From JACCXG01 sp963785755 (lineage in GTDB: Bacteria > Acidobacteriota > Vicinamibacteria > Vicinamibacterales > 2-12-FULL-66-21), in assembly GCA_963785755.1 (NCBI GenBank), contig CAWAXG010000007.1, forward strand, positions 1-13,431: DNA of 13,431 bases, written 5' to 3'. How positions within the stretch are numbered: position 1 is the first letter of the stretch; each line of letters begins with the position of its first letter. The notes under the pieces are model-generated. The model did not search any database and was not told the DNA's origin. It saw nothing but the letters and a program-made list of their open reading frames with translations. Shown here piece by piece: positions 1 to 9,224 of the stretch. Position numbers and translations under genes: made by a program.

Positions 1-114
1 CGCTGCTGTTCTCGGGGCGTCCGTGGGCAGGTCCGGAGCATCGGTCCACACGACGGCGTTTGAACCAAGCCGCTGGCGCGGCGGACGCTACGTGAAGCAC
101 GCTCGACCAGCTGA
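1..114. other. Left-edge stretch without a recognised gene
   Basis: This is non-coding or gene-edge sequence upstream of the recombinase fragment. It contains a small imperfect hairpin (CCGC-TGGC-GCGG, around 70-85). I see no promoter motif or RNA gene that I can defend. Confidence 0.3.
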
Positions 115-139
115 GTGAAGTGGGTAGCGTGTGGGTCAC

Positions 140-146
140 AAGGAGG
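140..146 (+). promoter_or_regulatory. Shine-Dalgarno AAGGAGG of the truncated recombinase
   Basis: AAGGAGG is a near-perfect ribosome-binding site. The codons that start the recombinase homology (T-H-L-R-Q, like the M-T-P-L-R-Q start common in this family) begin only 4 nt downstream with TGT. The first in-frame ATG, at 172, is 25 nt away. The original start codon near 151 therefore looks mutated, which suggests the gene was already broken. Confidence 0.45.
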
Positions 147-150
147 TTCC

Positions 151-330
151 TGTACCCATCTCCGCCAAGCGATGCTGGACGAACTCCAGCGGCGCAACTA
201 CGCTAAGACCACCGTCCAGCACTACATCCAGGCCGTCGAGCGGTTCGCCAGACATTTCCACCGTCCGCCAGACCAGCTCAATCAGACCCTGTGCTCCGCA
301 AAAACACCCGAGCTGTGCTCACCGACATTT
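151..330 (+). pseudogene. Truncated tyrosine recombinase (phage integrase family), N-terminal SAM-like domain only
   Basis: The stretch beginning LDELQRRNYAKTTVQHYI and running to FHRPPDQL matches the N-terminal core-binding (SAM-like) domain of site-specific tyrosine recombinases. In that family this domain grips the DNA next to the crossover site. Recognisable homology ends around nt 282. The catalytic domain with its R-H-R-Y residues is absent, because an IS starts at about 330. The reading frame happens to stay open into the IS and joins its transposase, giving one chimeric open frame from 115 to 1704. A good Shine-Dalgarno lies at 140-146, but no start codon stands at the right distance. 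The remnant cannot recombine DNA. Confidence 0.65.
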
Positions 331-337
331 GGCGCTG

Positions 338-357
338 TCTTGCGCGAGTTGTCGTCA
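338..357 (+). repeat. Left inverted repeat of the IS (inner part)
   Basis: TCTTGCGCGAGTTGTCGTCA matches the reverse complement of 1854-1873 at 17 of 20 positions. The GAGTTGTCGTCA core recurs exactly at 6334-6345 in the second IS copy. Confidence 0.7.
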
Positions 358-411
358 TGGGCAGGCCGCCGTCAGTTGAGCGGCGTGAGCGGACGACCGA
401 TGATCATCCGC

Positions 412-1704
412 ATGATGATCACGTCCCGCCTGCAGCGACGCTATGACCATCGGCTTCGGGATCTTGTCCGGCGCACCGGGGACCTGACCATCGCCACGGA
501 TCTCGGTGTCCCTCGCTCGACGGCCCGTGGGTGGCTCGGCGAGGCGCCGACGGTCGTGGTGAGCCTCGAGGTGGCGGACCTCACGGAGCCGGAACTCCGG
601 CAAGAAGTCCTGAAGCTCCGGCGACGCGTGAAGAAGCTCACGGCACTGCTTCGGCTCGCGCTCGCCTTGCTTCGAAGCTCGGGATTCACGTTGACGCACG
701 AGCGTCTGCCCGACGGACGCGCCAAGATCAGGATCCTGCGCGCCGTGGATCGGGCCCGCGAGTTTATGCCGTTGCGGGCGCTCCTGCGGTTCCTGCGATT
801 GTCGCCGAGTCGATTCCATGCCTGGCGACGCCTGCAGCACGCGTGTGCGCTTGACGATCAGTCGTCCTGTCCGCACACGTCGCCCCATCGACTGACCCCA
901 CCCGAGGTCTGGGCGATCAAGGACATGGTGACCGCGCTCGAGTACCGGCATGTCCCGACCGGGACGCTCGCCGTCCTGGCGCAGCGGCTCGGCACGGTCT
1001 GGGCTTCCCCCTCGACCTGGTACCACCTGGTGCGGAAGTTCGGCTGGCGCCGCCCCCGGCTCCGCGTGCACCCGGCCAAGCCGAAGGTGGGCCTTCGAAC
1101 GACGCGAGCCGACGAGATGTGGCACATCGACACCACCGTCATCCGCCTGCTCGACGGGACTCGCGCCTACCTGCACGCGGTGATCGACAACTTCTCTCGA
1201 CGGATCTTGGCGTGGCGAGTCGCTGATACGTTTGCGCCGGTGAACAGTGTGGCGGTGCTGGTCGAAGCCAGTCGGGGCGCAACGCCATCAGAGACGACTC
1301 CGGTCGTGTTGGCGGACGCGGGCGTCGAGAACGTGAATGCCCAGGTCGACGACCTGATCGCCACGGGAGTGCTGCGCCGGGTCTTGGCGTTCACGGAACT
1401 GAAGTTCTCGAACTCCATGATCGAAGCGTGGTGGCGCTCCCTCAAACATCAATGGCTCTTCCTCCACTCGTTGGACAGCGTCACCACGGTCCGGCGATTA
1501 GTCGAGTTCTACGTCCAGGAACACAACCGGGTGCTTCCCCATTCGGCGTTTCGCGGACAGACGCCTGACGAGATGTACTTCGGCAGAGGGGACGCGGTTC
1601 CAGCAGACCTGACGGCACGTGCGGCCGCCGCACGCCGGGCCCGCGCTGAGGCCAACCGATCGGCGGCCTGCGGGACGTGCCCATCAATCGACGCGGCTGC
1701 ATGA
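412..1704 (+). CDS. IS transposase, DDE integrase-core type
   Basis: This is a single-ORF transposase of about 430 residues that should cut and join the ends of its own element. Near the N-terminus is a helix-turn-helix (DLGVPRSTARGW), followed by a leucine-rich, basic helical stretch likely to be a coiled coil. The C-terminal half is the RNase H-like integrase core. The acidic triad is visible as D in MWHIDTT, D in VVLADAGVEN and E in NSMIEAWW. Numbered from ATG 412 these are D240, D302 and E338; 35 residues separate the last two, the D,D(35)E spacing of IS3/IS481-type enzymes. The usual SDNG around the second Asp is replaced by ADAG. The open frame extends upstream to 115, but that part is recombinase and IS-end sequence. 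I chose ATG 412 because it aligns with the ATG at 6430 in the second copy; ATG 400 and 415 are alternatives. The gene is intact and may be active. Confidence 0.85.
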   Translation: MMITSRLQRRYDHRLRDLVRRTGDLTIATDLGVPRSTARGWLGEAPTVVVSLEVADLTEPELRQEVLKLRRRVKKLTALLRLALALLRSSGFTLTHERLPDGRAKIRILRAVDRAREFMPLRALLRFLRLSPSRFHAWRRLQHACALDDQSSCPHTSPHRLTPPEVWAIKDMVTALEYRHVPTGTLAVLAQRLGTVWASPSTWYHLVRKFGWRRPRLRVHPAKPKVGLRTTRADEMWHIDTTVIRLLDGTRAYLHAVIDNFSRRILAWRVADTFAPVNSVAVLVEASRGATPSETTPVVLADAGVENVNAQVDDLIATGVLRRVLAFTELKFSNSMIEAWWRSLKHQWLFLHSLDSVTTVRRLVEFYVQEHNRVLPHSAFRGQTPDEMYFGRGDAVPADLTARAAAARRARAEANRSAACGTCPSIDAAA

Positions 1705-1853
1705 TCACCGACAGCCGACCACCGGAACCCGCGGGCCCGTGCGTCTGGAGGCGACTGCCCGGGACAAGCGGATCGCGCGGTCGCCCGAGTAGACGGGCAG
1801 AACCGTGTCCGAGATCAGCGCCGCTCTCCCGTAGCCGCCCCTTGCCGCCTGAA

Positions 1854-1873
1854 TGACGAGAACTCGCGCGCGA
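1854..1873 (-). repeat. Right inverted repeat of the IS (inner part)
   Basis: TGACGAGAACTCGCGCGCGA is the inverted partner of 338-357, with three mismatches. The following AAATTCCA (1873-1880) is the likely outer tip. Confidence 0.7.
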
Positions 1874-1898
1874 AATTCCAGAATGTCCGTGGAGATAG

Positions 1899-2337
1899 CT
1901 GGGCGAATGGGTCCGCGCGCGCTATTACGGCGACGCGCACAACAGCGGCGACACGGTGATCACCTTCGAGCGCGCCAACGTCGTGCACATGGGCGACCTG
2001 ATGTTCAACCGCCGGCAGCCGGTCGTCGATCGGCCGGCCGGCGCGTCATGAAGAACTGGATCTCGGTGCTCGAGAGGCCACCAAGGATCACGACAACGAC
2101 ACCGTCGACATCTTCGGCCACGCCGGCGCGGGTCACCCCGTGACCGGCAGCCGCGCGGACGTAATGGTGATGCGCGATTTTCTGACCGCACTGCTGACGT
2201 TGCGTCCGGGGAGATCAAGGCGGGGAAGACTAAAGAACAGCTCGGCGCGAGGAAGGCGCCGATTCCCGGTTTCGACTCGCACGGCCCTGCCAGCCCGGCG
2301 GTCTGACGGCAGCGTTCGACGAATTGAGCGGCGGTAG
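1899..2337 (+). pseudogene. Metallo-beta-lactamase-fold hydrolase, C-terminal remnant with frameshifts
   Basis: Read across frames, this gives a recognisable C-terminal half of an MBL-fold metallo-hydrolase. The pieces are YYGDAHNSGDTVITF (third zinc-binding region, H-x-S-G-D), ANVVHMGDLMFN (the Asp motif), then DTVDIFGHAGAGHPVTG (the last His motif), ADVMVMRDFLTALL, and a tail EIKAGKTKEQL...APIPGFDSHGP. The N-terminal HxHxDH zinc motif is missing; the fragment starts about 18 nt after the IS end. Frame changes occur near 2047, 2075, 2200 and 2290, each a single-base gain or loss, and the first leaves a TGA at 2049. The family hydrolyses varied substrates, and the substrate cannot be told here. 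It converges with the minus-strand kinase remnant. Confidence 0.75.
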
Positions 2338-2419
2338 ACCACGCAGTTCACACCGCGTCTTACCTTGAGAGGCTGGTGGCCGTGCAACGCGCCCTGCGAC
2401 GTCGCCGTGCGCCGGCCGC

Positions 2420-4911
<2,492 letters not shown>

Positions 4912-4948
4912 AGCAGGTTCTCACCAGGCGGGGCTTCGGCGAGGCCGA

Positions 4949-6319
4949 TCATTTCCTGGGAGGGCGCGGATCGGCGGCGAGATGGAATCGTCCGTCGATG
5001 CCCGACGGGTTGCCCTGGCCCGAAACGTTGTACAACTCACAGCGCGAGTCGGGCACGGGTTTCACCGGCGGCGAGGTGTCCTTGGGATCCCCGTTCCAGT
5101 CGAACACCGAGCACTCACCCATGGCGTCGCCCTTGCCGTCCACCGGCTTGAGGTCGCCCCAGTAATTACCCTGTGCGAGCATGCGGCCGGGACCCTGGAG
5201 CGCCACTTCCGTGATTGGGCTGTAGGCCACGCTGTTCCTGGTGTTGCCGAAAATCCGGTTCTGCCCCGTGCTCGTGTACCCGAGCCTCCGGCACGCGTCG
5301 CGGTCCGGCGAAGTTGCGCCAGGGTTGGGGTTCACGCAGCCGAAGTCGATGACGTCGCGCGCCGGCCGGCCATTGACGTAGAACGTGAAGAACCCGGCGG
5401 CCGCGGCGCCGGTGATGTCGCTGCGTTCGACGTGGAGCTCGAATCGTGGAGCGCCCCTGGTCCATCGGCACCGGCTCGAAGACGCCGGCGTCGTTCGGCT
5501 GCCCCTGCGTTGGCTGTCGGAGAATTTCAAACCGTTCGCATTGACGACGACACGAGCGTCGCTGACGGGGGCCGGCGGGAGTGAGGTGCAGTCCAGCGTC
5601 AGCGTCTTGAACGATTTGTCGAGGCCGGAGCACACGAAGCCGGTGGCGATCCCGACGCCATCGCTGCGCAGGCTGTCGAGCCGCAGGTTCGTGAGGTTGG
5701 CGGTGACCGTGGCGCGGTCGAGACCACGAACAACACGCCGCGAACCGTGTGACCCGATCGAACTGTCATCACGTCGAGCGTGGCCGCGACGGTCCCGCCG
5801 CCACGACCGAGATGCCGAGCGGCCAGAGGACCCGGGGCTGATCGTGCGATGGATCCGTCGCGGATGAACAGTCACGCGCTGCACCCGATACTTCGGGGCC
5901 GGACCGGCGCCGTCGTCGGCAAGGAACATGATGGCGTGCTTCGCCGGGATCGACACCTGGCGCCCCGTGCAGCCGCGCAGCGTCGACGCGGCATTGTCAA
6001 CGGCATTGCCTTCGCGAACGATCCGGCACAGCGCGGGATCGAGCGCCGATGGCGCGACCGCCATCGTGTGCGTGATGAGAAGATCTTGCACGACGGCGGC
6101 CGACACGTTGTCGCCGAAGATCGCGGCGCCTGACGGATTCTCGATGTGGAGCGCGGCGACCTCGGTTCCGTTTGCCAGCGTAATCGCGTCGCCGGTTCCG
6201 GTCGTGTTCGTCAGCCGCGCCGTAGGGACGCCCCCCGACATCGTGCCGCGCAGCTTCTGGCGATCCTGACGACCTGACGGATCCCCTGGAAGAAGACTCA
6301 GCTGTCCCCACGAACATTC
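4949..6319 (-). pseudogene. Secreted parallel beta-helix-type protein, 5'-truncated and frameshifted
   Basis: The readable parts have the short, repeated beta-rung pattern of right-handed beta-helix (pectate-lyase-like fold) surface proteins: ARLTNTTGTGDAITLANG, EVAALHIENPSGAAIFGDNV, VVQDLLITHT, TVTANLTNLRLDSLRSDG, RFELHVERSDITGAAAAGFF and QNRIFGNTRNSVAYSP. The end reads LLAQGNYWGDLKPV-like, then a cysteine-containing tail with a TGA at 4951-4949. Frame changes near 5865, 5720 and about 5440-5510 restore sense in another frame. The 5' end is lost at the IS remnant starting at 6320, so signal peptide and start are gone. A 554-aa open frame (4949-6613) covers part of it, but its first 98 or so codons are antisense IS sequence. 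The stop lies 37 nt before the kinase GTG, so the two were probably once co-transcribed. The fold is well supported; the ligand or enzymatic role is unknown. Confidence 0.65.
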
Positions 6320-6605
6320 TGCATTTTCGGCGTGAGTTGTCGTCACTACAGCGGGCCGTCTCACGTCGACGGGCGGCCACAATGTCCTCAGTAGTTGAGC
6401 GGCGTAAGCGAACGCCGGATGATCATCCCATGACGACCACGGGGCGCCTTGAGCAGCGCTACGACCACCGGCTTCGGGATCTCGTCCAGGGCACCGGGGA
6501 CGTGACGATCGCCTCGGATCTGGGGTCCCTCGCTCGATGGCCCGTGGGTGGCTCGGCAAGGCACCGAAGGTCGTGGTGAGCCTGAACGTCACCGGCCTGA
6601 AATGA
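6320..6605 (+). mobile_element. 5' remnant of a second, diverged copy of the same IS type
   Basis: The left tip TGCATTTTCGGCG (from 6320) leads into GAGTTGTCGTCA, as in the complete IS. From 6392 the sequence tracks the complete copy from 374 with many substitutions and small indels. It includes an ATG at 6430 and the codons for RYDHRLRDLV...TGD-TIA-DLG. A one-base loss near 6515 breaks the frame (SDLGSLARWP instead of TDLGVPRSTA). Homology fades around 6600, so the catalytic core and right end are gone. Between the end motif and the AGTTGAGCGGCG block this copy has about 33 nt more than the complete one, showing that the two are different lineages and not a recent duplication. Confidence 0.75.
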
Positions 6606-6687
6606 ATCGGCACAGTCCTGTAGTCGCGGGACCGCTGCTACCACCTGTCCCGCGCCCGCGTCAGCCGGGCCAGCGACGCCCAGCCGG

Positions 6688-6779
6688 CATCCTCCCCCGC
6701 TCTCTCTCCACCTGCCTGTCGCAGTCACCGAGAGTAGCCGAACAGAAAATCTCAATAAAACTGGGGTGCGGCTCTGGAC
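6688..6779 (+). repeat. Interspersed repeat copy R1
   Basis: The 5' block CATCCTCCCCCGCTC is followed by a CCACCT box, a variable centre of about 30 nt, and a 3' block CTCAATAAAACTGGGGTG then CGGCTCTGGAC. Four other copies in the window share this layout and strand. Its left side adjoins unassigned sequence after the IS remnant. Confidence 0.8.
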
Positions 6780-6930
6780 CGATCCGACACCGCAAGGCCG
6801 CAGTGGGTCGCCGGAGTCTCGACCGTCCGGGGGGGTCCGGGCACCTCCCTTGATGGCCGGCTTTCCAACCCGTGCCACACCCTGTCGTTCGGAAGTCAGG
6901 ACCGATAGCGTCCTCCGAGCCGCCCAGGTG

Positions 6931-7021
6931 CCATCCTCCCACGCTCCCTCCAACGTTCAACGGCGTTCACGGACGGCAGGGCCACACGAAACCTCAATAA
7001 AACTGCGGTGCGGCTGTGGAC
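6931..7021 (+). repeat. Interspersed repeat copy R2
   Basis: This copy is more diverged at the 5' end (CCATCCTCCCACGCTCCCTCC) and has a different centre. The 3' block CTCAATAAAACTGCGGTG then CGGCTGTGGAC is well kept. It starts 243 nt after the start of R1. Confidence 0.75.
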
Positions 7022-7099
7022 TGACATGCGTTCGGGGCGGTGGTCGGGGGCTCTCGTCGAACCAGCGCTATCCGTGCTCCGATGGTGCATAACACACGC

Positions 7100-7105
7100 T
7101 ATAGT
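7100..7105 (+). promoter_or_regulatory. Possible -10 element TATAGT
   Basis: TATAGT lies seven bases before the ATG at 7112, a spacing expected of a leaderless transcript. No convincing -35 is visible. Confidence 0.3.
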
Positions 7106-7111
7106 GCCGGC

Positions 7112-7195
7112 ATGACGTTGACGAGGCTGGTGCTGCTCGTGATGGCCGTGATGGTCGTGCTCATCGTCGCGCGGACGGTTTTTCGCAGCCGTTGA
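7112..7195 (+). CDS. Possible 27-aa single-helix membrane peptide
   Basis: The open frame encodes 27 residues: MTLTR, then LVLLVMAVMVVLIVA, then a basic tail RTVFRSR and TGA. That is one hydrophobic helix with positive charges on both sides, as in small membrane peptides. There is no Shine-Dalgarno. A TATAGT at 7100-7105 would place transcription start at or near the ATG, so translation would be leaderless. It sits between repeats R2 and R3, and a hairpin with a T-run follows at 7340. I know no family for it. A chance frame rich in GTG/CTG codons is possible, because GC-rich DNA easily spells hydrophobic peptides. Confidence 0.35.
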   Translation: MTLTRLVLLVMAVMVVLIVARTVFRSR

Positions 7196-7230
7196 TGACC
7201 GACTCCCCAGGCCCGAGTCGCCCTCCCCGC

Positions 7231-7322
7231 CCCATCCTCCCCCGCTCCCGCCACCTCCCTCGGGCCTCAACGGACGGGAGCCACACGAAAACCTCAATAA
7301 AACTGGGGTGCGGCTGTGGACC
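7231..7322 (+). repeat. Interspersed repeat copy R3
   Basis: This is a well-conserved copy: CCCATCCTCCCCCGCTC, a CCACCT box, a centre in which CTCCC and GGGAG can pair, then GAAAACCTCAATAAAACTGG and the GGTGCGGCTGTGGAC end. It starts 300 nt after the start of R2. Confidence 0.85.
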
Positions 7323-7339
7323 GCTTCGCTTGCTCCTAC

Positions 7340-7362
7340 CGACACGGTGTCGTCCTTTTTTT
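7340..7362 (+). terminator. Rho-independent-type terminator candidate
   Basis: CGACA-CGG-TGTCG forms a 5-bp stem with a 3-nt loop, followed by TCC and seven T residues. The stem is short but the T-run is striking in this GC-rich DNA. It would end plus-strand transcription coming from the 27-aa frame or through R3. Confidence 0.4.
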
Positions 7363-7427
7363 CCCCAAACGCTAGCGTCGAGAAGCAGCTGCACCGATCG
7401 TTCGGCAATCGTCGAGAGCCCGTGAGC

Positions 7428-8104
7428 TCACCTGCTCAGGCCTTGCAGCGAGACGATGTCGTTGGTCACCGTCGTTAGGGTAATGGCCAGCCGCTGCCTT
7501 CCCGTGACCAGGCAAAGGAGCCGATCGGACGACCGTCGGTGAATCGGGTCAGCTGACGAGGTGAGCCGCGGCCAAGCGGCTGCACCCATATATTCCCCTC
7601 AGCCCCGTATGCGACGCCGCGATCGCCGGGGGCCCAGGCAATGGGGCCGTTGAACGGCACCGAGCCAAGGGCCTGCGGCCGTTGCAACCCGGAAGAGTGC
7701 ACACTCGGAGCTCCCCGCGGTATCGGTAAACGCCAGGGACATACCTACTGGCGACACGGACGCCTTTAGCCGTCTGCGAGCTTCGTCGGGGTGCCGCCGC
7801 CCTCCAGCGGCACCATCCAGATCGACACGGCGCCGCTGATGAGTGAGATATAGATCACCGACCGATCGTCGGGCGTCACGAGCACCTGCGAAGCGGTGAC
7901 CGATGGGACCAGGATTCCGTTCAGAGGCTGGGTAGGCCTGGCGTCGCGTGGAAACATCCGGCCGAAGGCGTGGGCCTGCCCCTGCGACATCGGCTCGGGC
8001 GCCGTCAGAGACGAACCACGTTACGTTCTCGATGAGGGCGGGGTGGTGAGGGATCCAGTCGGAGGTGTAGTTCGCCCGGTCGATGGGCAGCAACCCTGTA
8101 ACGG
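7428..8104 (-). pseudogene. PD40/WD40-like beta-propeller, C-terminal remnant with frameshifts
   Basis: Pieces in different frames line up as successive propeller strands: ANYTSDWIPHHPALIENVTW, QVLVTPDDRSVIYISLIS then SIWMVPLEGGGTPTKLADG, ASVSPVGMSLAFTDTAG, IAWAPGDRGVAYGAEGNIWV then RQLTRFTDGRPIGSFAWSRE. The tail reads RLAITLTTVTNDIVSLQGLS with TGA at 7430-7428. The TPDD/SPVG/APGD turn after a beta strand is the PD40 (TolB-propeller) signature. This tail (R-L-A-...-T-N-D-I-V) is typical, from memory, of the C-terminus of acidobacterial kinase-propeller fusions. Frame changes lie near 8000, 7765, 7695 and 7505. Everything upstream of about 8104 is missing, including any kinase domain. It is not the missing part of the 2420-4911 kinase, which has TPRs instead. 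Confidence 0.7.
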
Positions 8105-8190
8105 CGATCTCTCAACCCAGCCGTATGTAATTGAGTCATTGCCTAGACGCGGGGGATGTGCGAAAAGAGGCCTCCGGCGACTGTCATGTC

Positions 8191-8201
8191 GGAGGGAGGA
8201 G
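8191..8201 (+). promoter_or_regulatory. Strong Shine-Dalgarno deciding the GTG start of the PEGA gene
   Basis: GGAGGGAGGAG, followed by CTT and then GTG at 8205, is the best ribosome-binding site in this region. It fixes the start, although the frame is open upstream to 7896. Confidence 0.6.
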
Positions 8202-8204
8202 CTT

Positions 8205-9224
8205 GTGTTTCGGACAGAGGATCAGTCAGAACGTGCCACGTCCGCCCTCGGCGAATGGTGGGCCGGTTCGGGGTGGACATCGCTGCTGATGGCGGCGATT
8301 GTCGCCCTGAGCGCGGTCGGAGCGTTCACGGCGGTGCGGGCATGGTATGTCCCGGTCCGGGCCACGGGTCTGGTTCCTGCGACGCTTACCATCGACACGC
8401 AGCCGCCCGGCGCCGAACTGCTGATCGACTCTGTGTCGCGCGGCACGGCGCCGCTGACAGTGACCCTCGAGCCGGGTTCGCATTTCGTCGCCGTTCGGCG
8501 ATCCGGGTTGGAACGCCAAGTGCGGATCACGGTGGCTGCCGGCGCTCAGATGTCGCAGTACTTCGACCTGACGTCGAGCGTTCCCGCGACGTCCCCTGGC
8601 CGGCTGTCCATCCTGACGTATCCTCCCGGCGCTCGTGTCACGGTTGACGCGCGACTGCGCGGCGTGTCGCCGCTGGTCATCGACGATCTTGCAGAGGGCG
8701 AGCACACCATCAGCGTGACATCGGACGCTGGCTCGGCTCGGCGCAGTGTCGCGGTGAGCGCCTCGGTCGCAAAGGAAGTGGTGTTCACATTGCCACGCTC
8801 GACGGCACCCACTGCAGGCTGGTTGGCCGTGGCGTCGCCCTTTCCTGTCGACATCGTCGAGCGCGACGAGGTGATCGGCACGAGCGGCAGGTCGAAAATC
8901 ATGCTCCCCTCCGGCCGGCACGACGTGGTTCTGCGCAACGACACCCTCGGCTACGCGGCGCCGCAGAGGATCGACATCGTGGCGGGCCGTACCGCATCGG
9001 TAGACGTCACGCCGCCGAGCGGGCTGCTCAGCGTGAATGCGACGCCGTGGGCGGACGTGCTCATTGATGGCCGCCCTGCCGGACAGACTCCGCTCGGCAA
9101 CCTCAAATTGGCGATCGGTCCACACAAGATTACCTTTCGCCATCCCGAGTTCGGCGAGCGGATCACGGAAGTCGTGGTTGCGACACACGGCGTGAGTCGA
9201 GTTGCAGTGAATCTGAGCAAGTGA
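8205..9224 (+). CDS. Membrane-anchored protein with four PEGA repeats
   Basis: The product has 339 residues. A short cytoplasmic tail (1-23) is followed by one membrane helix (about 24-47, WTSLLMAAIVALSAVGAFTA) and four beta-rich PEGA-type repeats facing outward. They lie at about 58-123 (LTIDTQPPGAELLIDSVSRG), 132-195 (LSILTYPPGARVTVDARLRG), 205-268 (LAVASPFPVDIVERDEVIG) and 273-337 (LSVNATPWADVLIDGRPAGQ). The first two keep the PPGA core; the third and fourth are diverged. PEGA domains are known as small extracytoplasmic modules often attached to kinases or surface proteins; no enzymatic role is implied. The GTG start is chosen by its Shine-Dalgarno. The stop overlaps the next start (GTGA), so the two are probably translated together. 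No frameshift is visible, in contrast to the decayed genes on the left. Confidence 0.8.
   Translation: MFRTEDQSERATSALGEWWAGSGWTSLLMAAIVALSAVGAFTAVRAWYVPVRATGLVPATLTIDTQPPGAELLIDSVSRGTAPLTVTLEPGSHFVAVRRSGLERQVRITVAAGAQMSQYFDLTSSVPATSPGRLSILTYPPGARVTVDARLRGVSPLVIDDLAEGEHTISVTSDAGSARRSVAVSASVAKEVVFTLPRSTAPTAGWLAVASPFPVDIVERDEVIGTSGRSKIMLPSGRHDVVLRNDTLGYAAPQRIDIVAGRTASVDVTPPSGLLSVNATPWADVLIDGRPAGQTPLGNLKLAIGPHKITFRHPEFGERITEVVVATHGVSRVAVNLSK

Larger units (their letters stand above)
330..1880 (+). mobile_element. Complete insertion sequence with a D,D(35)E transposase (IS3/IS481-like)
   Basis: The element holds one transposase gene between two inverted ends. The inner part of the left end (338-357) and of the right end (1854-1873) match at 17 of 20 positions when one is reverse complemented. 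The right tip, read inward from 1880, begins TGGAATTTCGCG, and a second, fragmentary copy at 6320 begins TGCATTTTCGGCG. This supports a TG...CA-type tip near these limits. The left tip of this copy is diverged, so its exact first base (about 330-338) is uncertain and I could not define a target-site duplication. The element interrupts a recombinase on the left and abuts a metallo-hydrolase remnant on the right. Those two flanks are different genes, so more than a simple insertion has happened here. Confidence 0.7.
6780..7427. other. Intergenic zone holding repeats R2 and R3
   Basis: Apart from the two repeats, the 27-aa frame and the terminator-like hairpin, I see no gene here. Longer open frames on either strand cross the repeats and have no recognisable protein character. 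Confidence 0.5.

Noticed and set aside
115..1704. A single 529-residue recombinase-transposase enzyme
   Set aside because: The first 72 or so codons belong to a truncated recombinase, and the frame then crosses the IS inverted repeat. The second IS copy aligns its start with ATG 412. The fusion is best read as an accident.
4949..6613. An intact 554-residue minus-strand gene
   Set aside because: Its upstream part is antisense to the IS remnant (6320-6605). Within the beta-helix part, sense jumps to other frames near 5865, 5720 and 5440-5510.
6688..7322. CRISPR-like array formed by R1-R3
   Set aside because: Units are about 90 bp, spaced 240-300 bp apart, imperfect, and variable inside rather than between repeats. 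No cas gene is seen.
6896..7408. Minus-strand proteins with recurring HSRTPVLLRF and RWRERGRM peptides
   Set aside because: These are simply the reverse reading of the repeats. Frame and length vary from copy to copy, and no start signals precede them.
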